The notes under the pieces are model-generated. The model worked only from the letters and a program-made list of their open reading frames with translations, was not told the origin of the DNA and searched no databases. Shown piece after piece: positions 50,485 through 59,412 of a DNA stretch of 64,000 nucleotides. How positions within the stretch are numbered: position 1 is the first letter of the stretch; each line of letters begins with the position of its first letter. The position numbers and the translations under genes were made by a program. Source of the DNA: Methanosarcina acetivorans C2A (GTDB taxonomy: Archaea; Halobacteriota; Methanosarcinia; Methanosarcinales; Methanosarcinaceae); NCBI RefSeq assembly GCF_000007345.1, contig NC_003552.1, forward strand, positions 1,922,001-1,986,000. The letters run 5' to 3'.

Positions 50485-51019
50485 AATTAGTGTGAGAGGT
50501 GCGATTCGAACACACGAATTCCTGCGAAACCAAACTCTGAAGTCCACATGGATTCGCATCTACCTTAGCTCTTTTGACTTTAGCTGATAAGCTAGTGAAA
50601 TGAAGCGCAAATAAAGATTAATTAATATCCTTTTATTTATGTGAAGCATAATTAAAATGAACATAAATTTGCTTTTTTATATTTATATCGGGTTTTTTTA
50701 AAACATATAATTAAATTTTTATTATAATACTTTAATATATAATCAAGTTCTAATCTTAATAATCTTAATATTCACTTTAAGACTTTTTATAGGAAATCTA
50801 TTTATTCTCATGCTCTGACTCTTTTAGAAAATTACTTAGTTCAACTATTTTTCGCCTTTGACGATATCTATTATAATGGAAAGTTTTAAATTTAGTTTAA
50901 TTATATAATTCTCTTGAATTAAAAATGTCTTTTATTAAAAATGTCTTTTGCTGTGAGCGGGTCAACAATTAGTAGCGATAAGGCATATTGCAACTAAAGA
51001 GATGGAGCTATATGGGAAA
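50485..51019. other. AT-rich spacer with tRNA-like repeat and kinase leader
   Basis: Contains repeat copy 6 directly after the kinase stop, then very AT-rich DNA and, from about 50979, the leader motif AAGGCATATTGC shared with other kinase genes. Confidence 0.5.
50490..50541 (-). repeat. tRNA-3'-half-like dispersed repeat, copy 6
   Basis: The minus strand reads TTCAGAGTTTGG, TTTCGCAGGAATTCGTGTG, TTCGAATCGCACCTCTCACA. It starts five bases after the kinase stop codon, so the kinase mRNA should contain its complement. Confidence 0.7.
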
Positions 51020-54000
51020 ATGAAAGCGAGAATGAAACACTTTCCTGCGAAAAACCCCAATCCTGTACTTAGTGTTGAAAAGGATGATACTGTTCTTTAC
51101 TCAAATGAGGCAGCTAAGCCTTTATTAATCGAATGGGGCGTGGAAATCGGAGAAAAACTGCCTTCCTATATCGGAGATATTGTGGAAAGGGTACTTTGCC
51201 AGAAAAGATCCGAAAAGATGGATATTAAAGTGGGAAAAAAAGTATACCTGATCACGTTTCAGCCCTTACCCGAAGAAGAATGTGTGAACATTTATGGATT
51301 CGACATAAGCGACCAGAAAGTGCTTGAGGAAAAACTTCGGGAGAGTGAGAAGAAATATCGTATCGTAGCAGATAACACCTTCGACTGGGAATTTTGGCTG
51401 GGCCCTGATGGCCGTTTCCTGTATATATCACCTTCTTGCGAGCGGGTCACAGGATATACTGTCCGGGAATTCATGGACAACCCTGATCTGCTCCAGGAAA
51501 TAATACATTCGGACGATCGGCAGGTATTTCTCCAGTATAAGCATGGTGCGTCACCAAGTTGTCATAGTGATATCGAGTTTCGCATTATAACAAAAGATGG
51601 CGAAATAAGATGGCTTCACCACCTGTGCCAGCCTATCTACGACGGTAAAGGATGCTACGCTGGAAGCCGGGGCAGCAATCGCGATATCACCGAGCGCAAG
51701 CAAGAAGAGCACCGGGTTTGCAGATACAACCGTATTCTTGAGGGTATCAACTGGATCTTCAGCAATGTGGTGCAGGCAAAAACAGAAGAAGAACTGGGGG
51801 AAGCATGTCTGTCTGTAGCCCTTGAAGTGACCGGCAGCGAGTTTGGTTTCATTGTTGAAATTGGCGCTGACGGGCTACTGCACGATGTTGCAAAAAGCGA
51901 GCTGGCGTGGGAACAGTGTCGTATGTACGACAGGACAGGGCATCTTAATCTCCCGAGAGATTATGTTGTCCATGGTTTATATGGCAGTGTCATAATCAAC
52001 GAGAAAAGCTTCTTTACCAACGATCCACAGTCACACCCGGACAGCAGAGGCTTGCCGGAAGGACATCCGCCAATCAAATCGTTTCTTGGCGTTCCCCTTG
52101 TCCAGGACGGAAAAACGATAGGTTCAATTGCTGTAGCAAACCGTAAAGGTGGTTATAGCTACGAACAACGGGAGGATCTCGAAGCTATCGCGCCGGCAGT
52201 GGCGCAAGTCCTGCAGAGGAGAAAGGTTGAACAGGAGAGCAAACTTGCTGAACAAGAATTAAAGGCGAGCGAGTTGCGGTTTAAGGCACTGGTGCAGGAT
52301 CTGGAATCCGGTGTATTTCTCATTGATGGCGAAGGTAAATTTGCAATATATAATCCTGCATTTCTGCAAATATTCAATATCTCTGAACAGGAACTCGAGC
52401 ATATGAGGATTCAGGACCTTAGCTGGGATATGTGGGATGTCGTCGATAAGGATGGGAATTCCCTACAGTTTGAGTCTCACCCCATACAGTACGCCAGGAT
52501 TAATCGCAAGCCGCTAAAGAATCAGGTAATCGGTATACGTCGGTATTCGCACGAAGATTGGGTGTGGACGCTTGCTAACTCCGAGCCTCTGTTAAATCCC
52601 GATGGTAGTATTAACATTATAGTTTGTACTTTTACAGACATTACACAACTCAAGAATACAGAAGATGCCCTTAAAATAGCAAATGAAACACTGGAAGAAA
52701 AAGTTAAAGAACGTACCGTAGAGCTTGAAAAAGCTTACAGTACATTGAAAGAAAAAGAAGAACTTCTTTCTAACGCTCAAGAAATGGCTCATATTGGAAA
52801 TTGGGAGCGGAACTTTGTAACTGGTAAATTACATTGGTCTGATGAAGTGTATCGGATTTTTGGACTTAAGCCTCAAGAGTTTGAAGTAAATTATGGCTTA
52901 TTTTTAAGTTACTTACACCCAGATGATCAAGATTATGTTAATAATGCCGTTAAAGGAGCTTTAAGCGGGAACTCCTTTAGTATTGATTATAGAATAATTC
53001 TAGCCAATGGAGAAGAGCGTATAGCCCATTCTAAAGGTGAAACTGTTTTCGATGAGGAAGATAATCCTGTTCGGATTAGAGGGACAACACAAGATATAAC
53101 AGACCTTAGAATCGTTGAAGAGAAAATTAAGACACTGGCGAATATTGTTGAATCATCATTGGACGCTGTAGGAACTTTATCCCTTGATGACATAATTCTC
53201 AGCTGGAATAAAGGAGCAGAGCAGGTTTATGGTTATTCCGCGGAAGAAATTCTAGGAAAGCATGTATCCACTCTGGCTCCATCCCATTTAGATGAAGAAA
53301 CACTGAAATTAATCGAACTGATTAAACAGGGAGCAAGTATCCGTCAATATGAGACTTCACGATTAGGAAAGGACGGAAAGAAAATATATGTCTCAATAAC
53401 TCTTTCTCCGGTTTTTGATACTAATGGAAAACTGTCAGCTGTCTCATTCATTTCCAGAGATATAACCGAACGCAAAAAAGCTGAAGAAGCTCTAAGGAAT
53501 TTTGAGCTTGCCAGTAAGAAGGAATTACATCACAGGATCAAGAACAATCTTCAGGTAATCTCCTCTCTTCTGGATCTTCAGGCTGATTTGTTTAAAGGCA
53601 AAAAGACTATCACGGATTCAGAAGTGTTGAAAGCTTTCAACGAAAGCATTGACAGAGTTCTTTCTATTGCTCTTGTACACGAGGAATTGTACAAAGGTAA
53701 AAATATTGATTTGCTTAACTTTTCGCAGTATATAAAGGAATTAGCTAATAATCTACTCCTAACATACAGCCTCAAGACCGATGTTAGTTTGAATTTCGAT
53801 CTGGAAGAGAACTTTTTCTTAGATATGGATACTGCTATTCCATTAGGGATGATTATCAATGAACTGGTTTCAAACTCCTTCAAATATGCATTTCCTGAAA
53901 GGGATAAAGGAGAAATCCGAATCAAACTTCGCAGAGAAGAAAAAGGAAAATGCAAAATCAATGGCTGTAAGTATGCCGACTTCGTTCTGACAGTTTCAGA

Positions 54001-54178
54001 TGACGGCACAGGCATTCCTGAAAATCTGAATGTCAAAGATCTTAATAGTCTTGGATTTCAGCTTGTAACTTCTCTTGTAGACCAGTTGGGTGGGGAGTTT
54101 GAACTGAAAAGGAACAATGGCACAGAGTTCACTATGGGATTTTCAGTGATAGAAAATGATAAATCTGGCTCAAGTTAA
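51020..54178 (+). CDS. sensor histidine kinase with PAS and GAF domains
   Basis: Soluble 1,052-residue kinase. Order: shared N-terminal PAS-like module (FPAKNPNPVLSV, about 8-100), PAS (110-225), GAF (about 235-405, FGFIVEIGADG, IKSFLGVPLVQDGKTIG), PAS (420-545), coiled coil, PAS (590-705), PAS (710-830), HisKA_2 with ELHHRIKNN in place of the usual EIHHRIKNN, and HATPase_c (LVSNSFKYAF, SDDGTGIP). The C-terminal half is closest to the kinase at 22036 (both have KCKINGCK or ECKINGCK), while the GAF is closest to the kinase at 26725: a mosaic. Start by homology; the upstream ATG at 51002 overlaps the putative GGAG ribosome site. Confidence 0.9.
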   Translation: MKARMKHFPAKNPNPVLSVEKDDTVLYSNEAAKPLLIEWGVEIGEKLPSYIGDIVERVLCQKRSEKMDIKVGKKVYLITFQPLPEEECVNIYGFDISDQKVLEEKLRESEKKYRIVADNTFDWEFWLGPDGRFLYISPSCERVTGYTVREFMDNPDLLQEIIHSDDRQVFLQYKHGASPSCHSDIEFRIITKDGEIRWLHHLCQPIYDGKGCYAGSRGSNRDITERKQEEHRVCRYNRILEGINWIFSNVVQAKTEEELGEACLSVALEVTGSEFGFIVEIGADGLLHDVAKSELAWEQCRMYDRTGHLNLPRDYVVHGLYGSVIINEKSFFTNDPQSHPDSRGLPEGHPPIKSFLGVPLVQDGKTIGSIAVANRKGGYSYEQREDLEAIAPAVAQVLQRRKVEQESKLAEQELKASELRFKALVQDLESGVFLIDGEGKFAIYNPAFLQIFNISEQELEHMRIQDLSWDMWDVVDKDGNSLQFESHPIQYARINRKPLKNQVIGIRRYSHEDWVWTLANSEPLLNPDGSINIIVCTFTDITQLKNTEDALKIANETLEEKVKERTVELEKAYSTLKEKEELLSNAQEMAHIGNWERNFVTGKLHWSDEVYRIFGLKPQEFEVNYGLFLSYLHPDDQDYVNNAVKGALSGNSFSIDYRIILANGEERIAHSKGETVFDEEDNPVRIRGTTQDITDLRIVEEKIKTLANIVESSLDAVGTLSLDDIILSWNKGAEQVYGYSAEEILGKHVSTLAPSHLDEETLKLIELIKQGASIRQYETSRLGKDGKKIYVSITLSPVFDTNGKLSAVSFISRDITERKKAEEALRNFELASKKELHHRIKNNLQVISSLLDLQADLFKGKKTITDSEVLKAFNESIDRVLSIALVHEELYKGKNIDLLNFSQYIKELANNLLLTYSLKTDVSLNFDLEENFFLDMDTAIPLGMIINELVSNSFKYAFPERDKGEIRIKLRREEKGKCKINGCKYADFVLTVSDDGTGIPENLNVKDLNSLGFQLVTSLVDQLGGEFELKRNNGTEFTMGFSVIENDKSGSS

Positions 54179-54300
54179 CTTTAAACCACAGGAAAATGAG
54201 TACAAAAATTTGGAGTTATGAGGCAAAAAAGATTTACGTAGCAGGGGCATAGTTATATCTATAAAAATGAAATTTAGCAACACACAGAGTATGCCTTTTT

Positions 54301-54966
54301 TTAAGATTTGAATATTGAATTTTGGCACCATTCAAATAATGCACTAAAATACTCGTCAAAATGATACTCCTTTTGATTTTTCAATTCCATAGCTTTAAGC
54401 AGAACTTTTTTATCTTCGTCTGGTAATTGAGAAAGCAGCTCTCGTTTTGTCAGTATAAAATTTCCTGTGTTCTGAAAGTGAATGTTCTGCAAAATAAAAA
54501 AGACGGATTTATATGTACTTGGAAGCTTCATTATATTTTTTTCTCTTGAATCATGAATATATCGGTGACATAATTCGTGGTACAAATTATTAAGACTCAT
54601 TTTTATATAAGTTCTTTCATCTTCCACCGTATATGTGGGGACAAACTCTGACAACCTCCCATAATAATCCTTTGTGGTATGAACAAGCTGGCATATTTCA
54701 CATGGGTTCCAATTTTTGATATCCGATTCTCCGCATATGAAACCGCACGATTTATCGCCATTTCCACATTCGGCAATTATTTCCCGATAAGTCTCCATAT
54801 CATTAATTGATAATCTATCAAGAATAACCATTACGTCAATATCACTGATTTCGTCGGCCTCTCCTCTAAAATAACTTCCCTGCAATCCGACATATAATAA
54901 CCGTGAACTGTAATTTTGCTTTAATAAGTCGATCAGCTCTTTAAAATAAGTATCTATTCTAAGCAT
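54301..54966 (-). CDS. nucleotidyltransferase-domain protein
   Basis: A 221-residue protein with an N-terminal nucleotidyltransferase domain: GLQGSYFRGEADEISDIDVMV gives the GS-x(n)-DxD catalytic motif (about 27-47). A cysteine-containing middle (GDKSCGFICGESD, NPCEICQLVHT) and an alpha-helical C-terminal part follow. It overlaps the upstream Nudix gene by 13 bp, so the two are translated together. The arrangement resembles small cassettes found in Firmicutes and archaea that modify or detoxify nucleotide-linked molecules. Substrate unknown. The codon use is AT-rich. Confidence 0.75.
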   Translation of the reverse strand: MLRIDTYFKELIDLLKQNYSSRLLYVGLQGSYFRGEADEISDIDVMVILDRLSINDMETYREIIAECGNGDKSCGFICGESDIKNWNPCEICQLVHTTKDYYGRLSEFVPTYTVEDERTYIKMSLNNLYHELCHRYIHDSREKNIMKLPSTYKSVFFILQNIHFQNTGNFILTKRELLSQLPDEDKKVLLKAMELKNQKEYHFDEYFSALFEWCQNSIFKS

Positions 54967-55418
54967 TCCGGATCCCCCGCTTCTTCATTTCCCAAATATA
55001 CTTTGTGCGGTTTTCCCTCGTAAAGGTTCATAATCTGCCTACGCAGCTTTGAAGGATACAGAGGCTGAGTATTGAGCGTTTTTATATCCAACCAATCATA
55101 TCCAATTTGATTTGTGTCACCGTGTAAGGCTGTGTTGGGAATCTCGGCGACATATTCACACAGGAAAACTAAATCCACTCGATGAAACCTCTCACCATGA
55201 ACACCTTCAACAGCAAAAACCAGTTCTTTCGGAGTAACACTGATTCCCAATTCTTCGGAAACCTCACGACAAGCGGCATCAGGGAGCAGTTCCTCTGTTT
55301 CCTGCCCCCCGCCAGGCATGATATACCAAACTTCACCATTCTCCTGCAATTTTATTGCAAGCATCTTACCGTTTTTAATTATCAAAGCTTTTGCAGAATT
55401 TCTTATCAATCGACCCAT
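54954..55418 (-). CDS. Nudix hydrolase
   Basis: A 154-residue Nudix protein. The Nudix box is GGGQETEELLPDAACREVSEELGIS, shown here in parts: GGGQETEELL, then REVSEELGIS with the metal-binding REVSEE. WYIMPGGG leads into it as in most family members. Such enzymes cleave nucleoside diphosphates linked to another group, in the cytosol. First gene of a two-gene unit with the nucleotidyltransferase-domain protein (13-bp overlap). The C-terminus (NEEAGDPECLE) extends past the fold. Specificity cannot be told. Confidence 0.88.
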   Translation of the reverse strand: MGRLIRNSAKALIIKNGKMLAIKLQENGEVWYIMPGGGQETEELLPDAACREVSEELGISVTPKELVFAVEGVHGERFHRVDLVFLCEYVAEIPNTALHGDTNQIGYDWLDIKTLNTQPLYPSKLRRQIMNLYEGKPHKVYLGNEEAGDPECLE

Positions 55419-55779
55419 AAGCTGCTCTCCCTATTATATAATAATCTCACTGGCAAAATCACTGGATTTTAAATATGGCTACAATCCTTTGAACATGAAA
55501 TATTGACCTGTGCCAGAAGAGTTCGAATATTGAGTTTGATCGAAAATTGAATTTTGCTTGGGAATTCAAGATTTTAATCCAAAAATGTAAAAATCACTAG
55601 ATTTTGGAACTGAGTCGCAGAATCGCTAAAAATATACAATCGTACACTATATCCTCGATTAGCTATCTATTGATATAGTTGATAAACAGCGAAGTTTTGT
55701 AACAATGCATTATAAATGATCACAGATTTAAGTTTTGTTTTATAAGGCTCTGTTAATACCCAATAGATCATAAATGCTG
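55419..55779. other. AT-rich spacer before the IS1-like element
   Basis: No gene seen. Near its right end TTAATACCC pairs with GGGTATT at the edge of the IS element to form a hairpin (about 55754-55790). Confidence 0.45.
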
Positions 55780-56519
55780 GGTATTGTTAATTAAATATAG
55801 ATAACTTTTTATTTCTGTGTTTCATCAATAGAAGAACAGAGTACTTTAGCATTTCAAGACTCTTCGAATAACACTTTGTCTTTCGTCTCAACCTTGCCAG
55901 AAAGTGCCTTAATATGCCGTTATATCCTTCAACTGTATACGTTTCTGCTTTGGATTGAGTATGAATGGTTTCAGGAATAAACTCTGCATATGCCCTCCAG
56001 TGATCAGTCATCACTTCTTCAATCTCTTTCTTCTTTAATTTTTCCCAGAGTAGTTGTCCAGTTTTCGTTCCTCTGCTACCAAAAGAGCAGTTGATGAACT
56101 TTTTCCCAACTCTATCAACAGCAATCCAGATCCAGCAATATTTTTTTTGTTACCGATGTAAGTGTGCATCTCATCCAGTTCAACAATAGATATCTCATTT
56201 TCGCTTTTTAGCTCCTCTATCTCCTGACCAAATTTCTTTATCCATTTTTGGACAGAAACATGACTTACCCCTAAAAATCGTCCTATTGAGCGAAATCCTA
56301 ATCCTTCAAGATAAAGTTGCAAAGCCTGTCTCTTAACTAAAGGAGAACTAGCAGTTGATTTTAGCTCAACTGAATAGTTATATCCACAATCGTGGCATTT
56401 GTAGCGTTGACGTCCACAAACTATACCGTTTTTTGTGTGATTGGAACTTTTGCATCTTGGGCAGTTCATGCAGAAATATAGGTTTTCATAATATGTAGCT
56501 ATAATTAACTACCAATACC
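55780..56519. mobile_element. IS1-family insertion sequence
   Basis: Imperfect inverted repeats GGTATTGTTAATTAA (55780) and GGTATTGGTAGTTAATTA (reverse complement ending at 56519). Length about 740 bp is right for IS1. I see no clean target duplication. Confidence 0.75.
55787..56469 (-). pseudogene. IS1-family transposase, needs a -1 frameshift
   Basis: The first frame (from 56469) gives a zinc-binding N-terminus (CPRCKSSNHTKNG, CHDCGYN), a helix-turn-helix and VELDEMHTYIGNKKN. The frame then changes at a run of eight A bases near 56155: in the -1 frame it continues YCWIWIAVDRVGKKF to MTDHWRAYAEF and GYNGILRHFLARLRRKTKCY, so the full catalytic domain is restored. It is either a loss-of-function shift or programmed or transcriptional slippage on the A run. 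Confidence 0.85.
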
Positions 56520-56576
56520 GCAGATATTTTAGTAGCACTTGAAAAAGCAGGCATGAAATTTTTAGAAGCAGGTATA

Positions 56577-56612
56577 AAAGGCCTACAAACATGTAAAGGC
56601 CTACAAACATGT
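56577..56612. repeat. 18-nt direct repeat, two copies
   Basis: AAAGGCCTACAAACATGT occurs twice in tandem upstream of the Trm5-like gene; a further partial (GGCTTGCAAGTCTGAAAGGC) follows at a distance. Confidence 0.6.
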
Positions 56613-56709
56613 ATTAAATTTCCATATCCAGTTGTGAAAAGCTTACAGGCAATTATGAAAGGCTTGCAAGTCTGAAAGGCTTATATATTGTAAGCAGAGG
56701 TATGCTGAT

Positions 56710-57558
56710 ATGAGTTTTCGAGACAGGGTGACTCTCCGAGATGCAATGAGAGGAATAGTTGAAGCCCCCCTGCTTCCCTTAGTCCCAAAATGCTTCGATT
56801 ATGTAGGAGACGTTGCAGTAATTTCCATTCCGGAGGAACTTGAGGCTTACAGGGACTCTATTGTTTCAAAGATTCTCTCGATGAGGGGCAATACCCGGGC
56901 TGTCCTGAATAAGGTCAGTAAGCTTGAAGGCGAACACAGGGTAGCCCGATTTGAACTTCTCTCCGGGGACTCCGCAGAAACCCTTCACAGGGAAAACGGC
57001 TATACATACAGAATGGATATAAGAAAGGTTTTTTTCAATCCCAGGCTCTACTGGGAAAGGGCACGTGTAGCCTCAAAAGTCCTTCCCGGCGAGTCCGTTC
57101 TGATCCCTTTTGCAGGCGTAGGCCCTTTTGTGCTCCCTTCCGCAGGAAAAGGGGCAGCTGTCTGTGCAATCGAAATAAATCCTGACGCCTGTGCCTGCCT
57201 GAAAGAAAACGTCCGGCTGAACAGGCTTGAAGGACAGGTGACCGTAATCCAGGGAGATGCCGAATATATTCTTAGCCATCCGGATTCTTTGACAAATGAA
57301 GGATTTGAGGTTCCGGAAAATGGTTTTGACAGGGCAATTGTGCCGACACCCTATGACATGGACCATTTCCTAGGGGAGGTTTCAGGAAATGTCCGAAAAG
57401 AAGGAAAGATCCATTTTTACACTTTCAAAACAGATTCCCAGATCCTGGGCTTAATTGAAGAATACGGGAACATGGGGTTCGAGGTTGAATTTTACAGGCG
57501 TTGCGGAAACGTTGCTCCGGGTGTCAGCAGATGGGTTTTTGACCTGCTCAAAAAATAG
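56710..57558 (+). CDS. Trm5/TYW2-family tRNA methyltransferase-like protein
   Basis: A 282-residue class I SAM methyltransferase of the Met-10/Trm5 family. Visible: a PRLYWERARVASKV block before motif I, VLIPFAGVGPFVLPSA (motif I), AIEINPDACACLKENVRLN (acidic loop binding SAM ribose) and VPTPYD in place of the family's NPP catalytic loop. Family members make m1G37 of tRNA or transfer the aminocarboxypropyl group for wyosine. Its length is shorter than many Trm5 because the N-terminal D1 domain is small. It has AGAGG upstream of the ATG and stands alone. Closest role: archaeal Trm5-type; TYW2-type cannot be excluded. Confidence 0.8.
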   Translation: MSFRDRVTLRDAMRGIVEAPLLPLVPKCFDYVGDVAVISIPEELEAYRDSIVSKILSMRGNTRAVLNKVSKLEGEHRVARFELLSGDSAETLHRENGYTYRMDIRKVFFNPRLYWERARVASKVLPGESVLIPFAGVGPFVLPSAGKGAAVCAIEINPDACACLKENVRLNRLEGQVTVIQGDAEYILSHPDSLTNEGFEVPENGFDRAIVPTPYDMDHFLGEVSGNVRKEGKIHFYTFKTDSQILGLIEEYGNMGFEVEFYRRCGNVAPGVSRWVFDLLKK

Positions 57559-57981
57559 TCGTGTAAGACTGTAGCTTGTCTGCTTGCCTGCCGTTCGTTA
57601 TGGTAAAAGAAGTAATTCCCTTAGTCCAGAAACCGTTTTTAGTTCAATTATTATAAAATGCCCCCGCCAGCTTGCTTGGCGGCCCTTCCCAAAGAGCAGA
57701 AAAAGAGGCTTAAAAGAGAGAAAATACCATAGATTATGCAGGTTTGATCTGTTCAGTTCTCGTTCTTACTCGTAAGCGCCCTCAGCAGCTTTCATTTTCT
57801 GGGTTTTTACACTTTTTGGTTTTTGGGAAAGGCCGCTCTCCTTCGTCGAGCGGAACAAGAACGGTACGATACAGTGAATATGGTTGTATGGGTCAGATTG
57901 ATCTACAATTTTGCCCCTGTGAGTAAAATTCTCATTTTTTATCGCTTTTCAGCGGTTTTTTCAACCTTCAAACAGACCTTT
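57559..57981. other. convergent spacer with a conserved noncoding element
   Basis: No gene supported. It contains an element of about 79 bases repeated at 61.5 kb (listed separately). Confidence 0.5.
57832..57910. repeat. 79-base intergenic element, copy 1
   Basis: CCGCTCTCCTTCGTCGAGCGG forms a hairpin (CGCTC/GAGCG), followed by AAGAACGGTACGATACAG, GAATATGGTTGTATGGGTCAG and TACAATTT. About three quarters of the bases match copy 2 at 61530. Confidence 0.65.
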
Positions 57982-59412
57982 TCAGTCCTCAAGCCCGAGA
58001 TGTTTCATAATATGGTGGTATTGTTCAGGGGAAAACCTGGAATAAAAGGCTCTGGTGACAACTTCGCTGAGGGACGGGTGGATGTCCATACTGCGGATAA
58101 TTGGCTTTGCACTTCTTGAGGGCGCGTACATGAGAGGAATAATCTGGTGGATCAGGATCGAGGCATGGGGTCCAATGATGTGAGCACCCAGAATTGTCTC
58201 TTCCAGGCTGTCCAGGATCACTTTTACGAAGTAACCCCTGGCTTCCATAGCAGATCCCTTTGCCGTATCTTCAAAGAGCTTAAAGCCGATAACCACCCTG
58301 TTTTCCCCGTACTCCTCAAGAGCTTCCTTTTCTGACATCCCGACCCCTGCAATTTCAGGATAGGAGAAAACGGCGTGTGGTACGGCATGGTAGTCTGCCC
58401 TTACTTTTTCCTTCATGATCGCATTGAGATAAACTATTCCGGACTCATAGTTTCCCACATGCTTGAGCAGGTATTTTCCGTTTGCGTCCCCGAAAGCCCA
58501 GATATTTGGCTGGGAGGTTTCAAGATATTTATCAACCATAATCCAGCCCTGGCTGTCGATCTTGATTCCTGCCTTTTCGGGGTGTAGAATATCAGTATTC
58601 GGAGTTCGGCCTGTTGCAACCAGGATTTCGTCCGCGGTAATTTTTATCTCCTCCCCCGACTTTCTGTCCTTTGCAACAACGGTTTTCTGCCCGTTGCTTT
58701 CTTTTCTGACTTCTATTGCCTCGTGGTTTGTAATGATCTTCATATATTCCGACATCTTTATCCTGGCAAGTTCGGAGATTTCGGGTTCTTCCTGGGGGAG
58801 AAAATGCGAATTTCTCCCTATGACCGTGACTTCAGCTCCCATGGCTGAAAAAAAGTGCCCGTACTCAGCTCCTATATAACTTCCTCCGAGAATGGCAAGG
58901 CTTTTAGGGCGTTCCTCGAGTTCAAGCACGGTATCGCTTGTAAGGTAGCCGGTTTCTTCAAGCCCTTTAACCGGCGGGATTGAAGGTTTTGAGCCCGTGC
59001 ACAGGAAAATCATCTCGGAGTGAAGGGTTTCTTCTCCAACCCTGAGGGTATACGGGGATATGAATTCGGCGGCTTCGTGATAATAGTCAAGGTAGGTGTC
59101 TTCGTTTAGGCCGTCCCTGATCGTATCGATATCCTTCCCTATCCTTCTGCGCATCCGTTCCATTATCATGCGGAAATCGATATCTTTTATCTCAAGCCTA
59201 ATGCCGAAAAGTGGAGCTGTCCAGATTTCCCTGACAAGCTCCGCAGGATAGAGCAGAAGCTTTGAAGGGATGCACCCTCTGGTAAGGCAGATCCCCCCGG
59301 GTTCATCTTTATCTATAACAGCTATTTTCATCTCCGGTTTCGAATCGATGATAGAGTTCACGTAGTTCATCCCTGAACCCGTACCTATCACAATCAGATC
59401 GTAATTTTTCAT
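57982..59412 (-). CDS. pyridine nucleotide-disulfide oxidoreductase (dihydrolipoamide dehydrogenase family)
   Basis: A 476-residue flavoprotein. FAD motif VIGTGSGMN (8-16), redox-active disulfide Cys42 and Cys47 in GGICLTRGCIPSK, NAD(P) motif ILGGSYIGAEYG, second FAD motif ATGRTPN and WAFGDANG, and the C-terminal interface motif IHPSLSEVV with the base histidine. It belongs with dihydrolipoamide dehydrogenase, mercuric and mycothione reductases; the second position of the FAD motif (GTGSGM rather than GGGPGG) is closer to the mycothione/mercuric type. No lipoyl or mercury genes are near, so the disulfide substrate is open. Single gene, convergent with the Trm5-like gene. Confidence 0.9.
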   Translation of the reverse strand: MKNYDLIVIGTGSGMNYVNSIIDSKPEMKIAVIDKDEPGGICLTRGCIPSKLLLYPAELVREIWTAPLFGIRLEIKDIDFRMIMERMRRRIGKDIDTIRDGLNEDTYLDYYHEAAEFISPYTLRVGEETLHSEMIFLCTGSKPSIPPVKGLEETGYLTSDTVLELEERPKSLAILGGSYIGAEYGHFFSAMGAEVTVIGRNSHFLPQEEPEISELARIKMSEYMKIITNHEAIEVRKESNGQKTVVAKDRKSGEEIKITADEILVATGRTPNTDILHPEKAGIKIDSQGWIMVDKYLETSQPNIWAFGDANGKYLLKHVGNYESGIVYLNAIMKEKVRADYHAVPHAVFSYPEIAGVGMSEKEALEEYGENRVVIGFKLFEDTAKGSAMEARGYFVKVILDSLEETILGAHIIGPHASILIHQIIPLMYAPSRSAKPIIRSMDIHPSLSEVVTRAFYSRFSPEQYHHIMKHLGLED

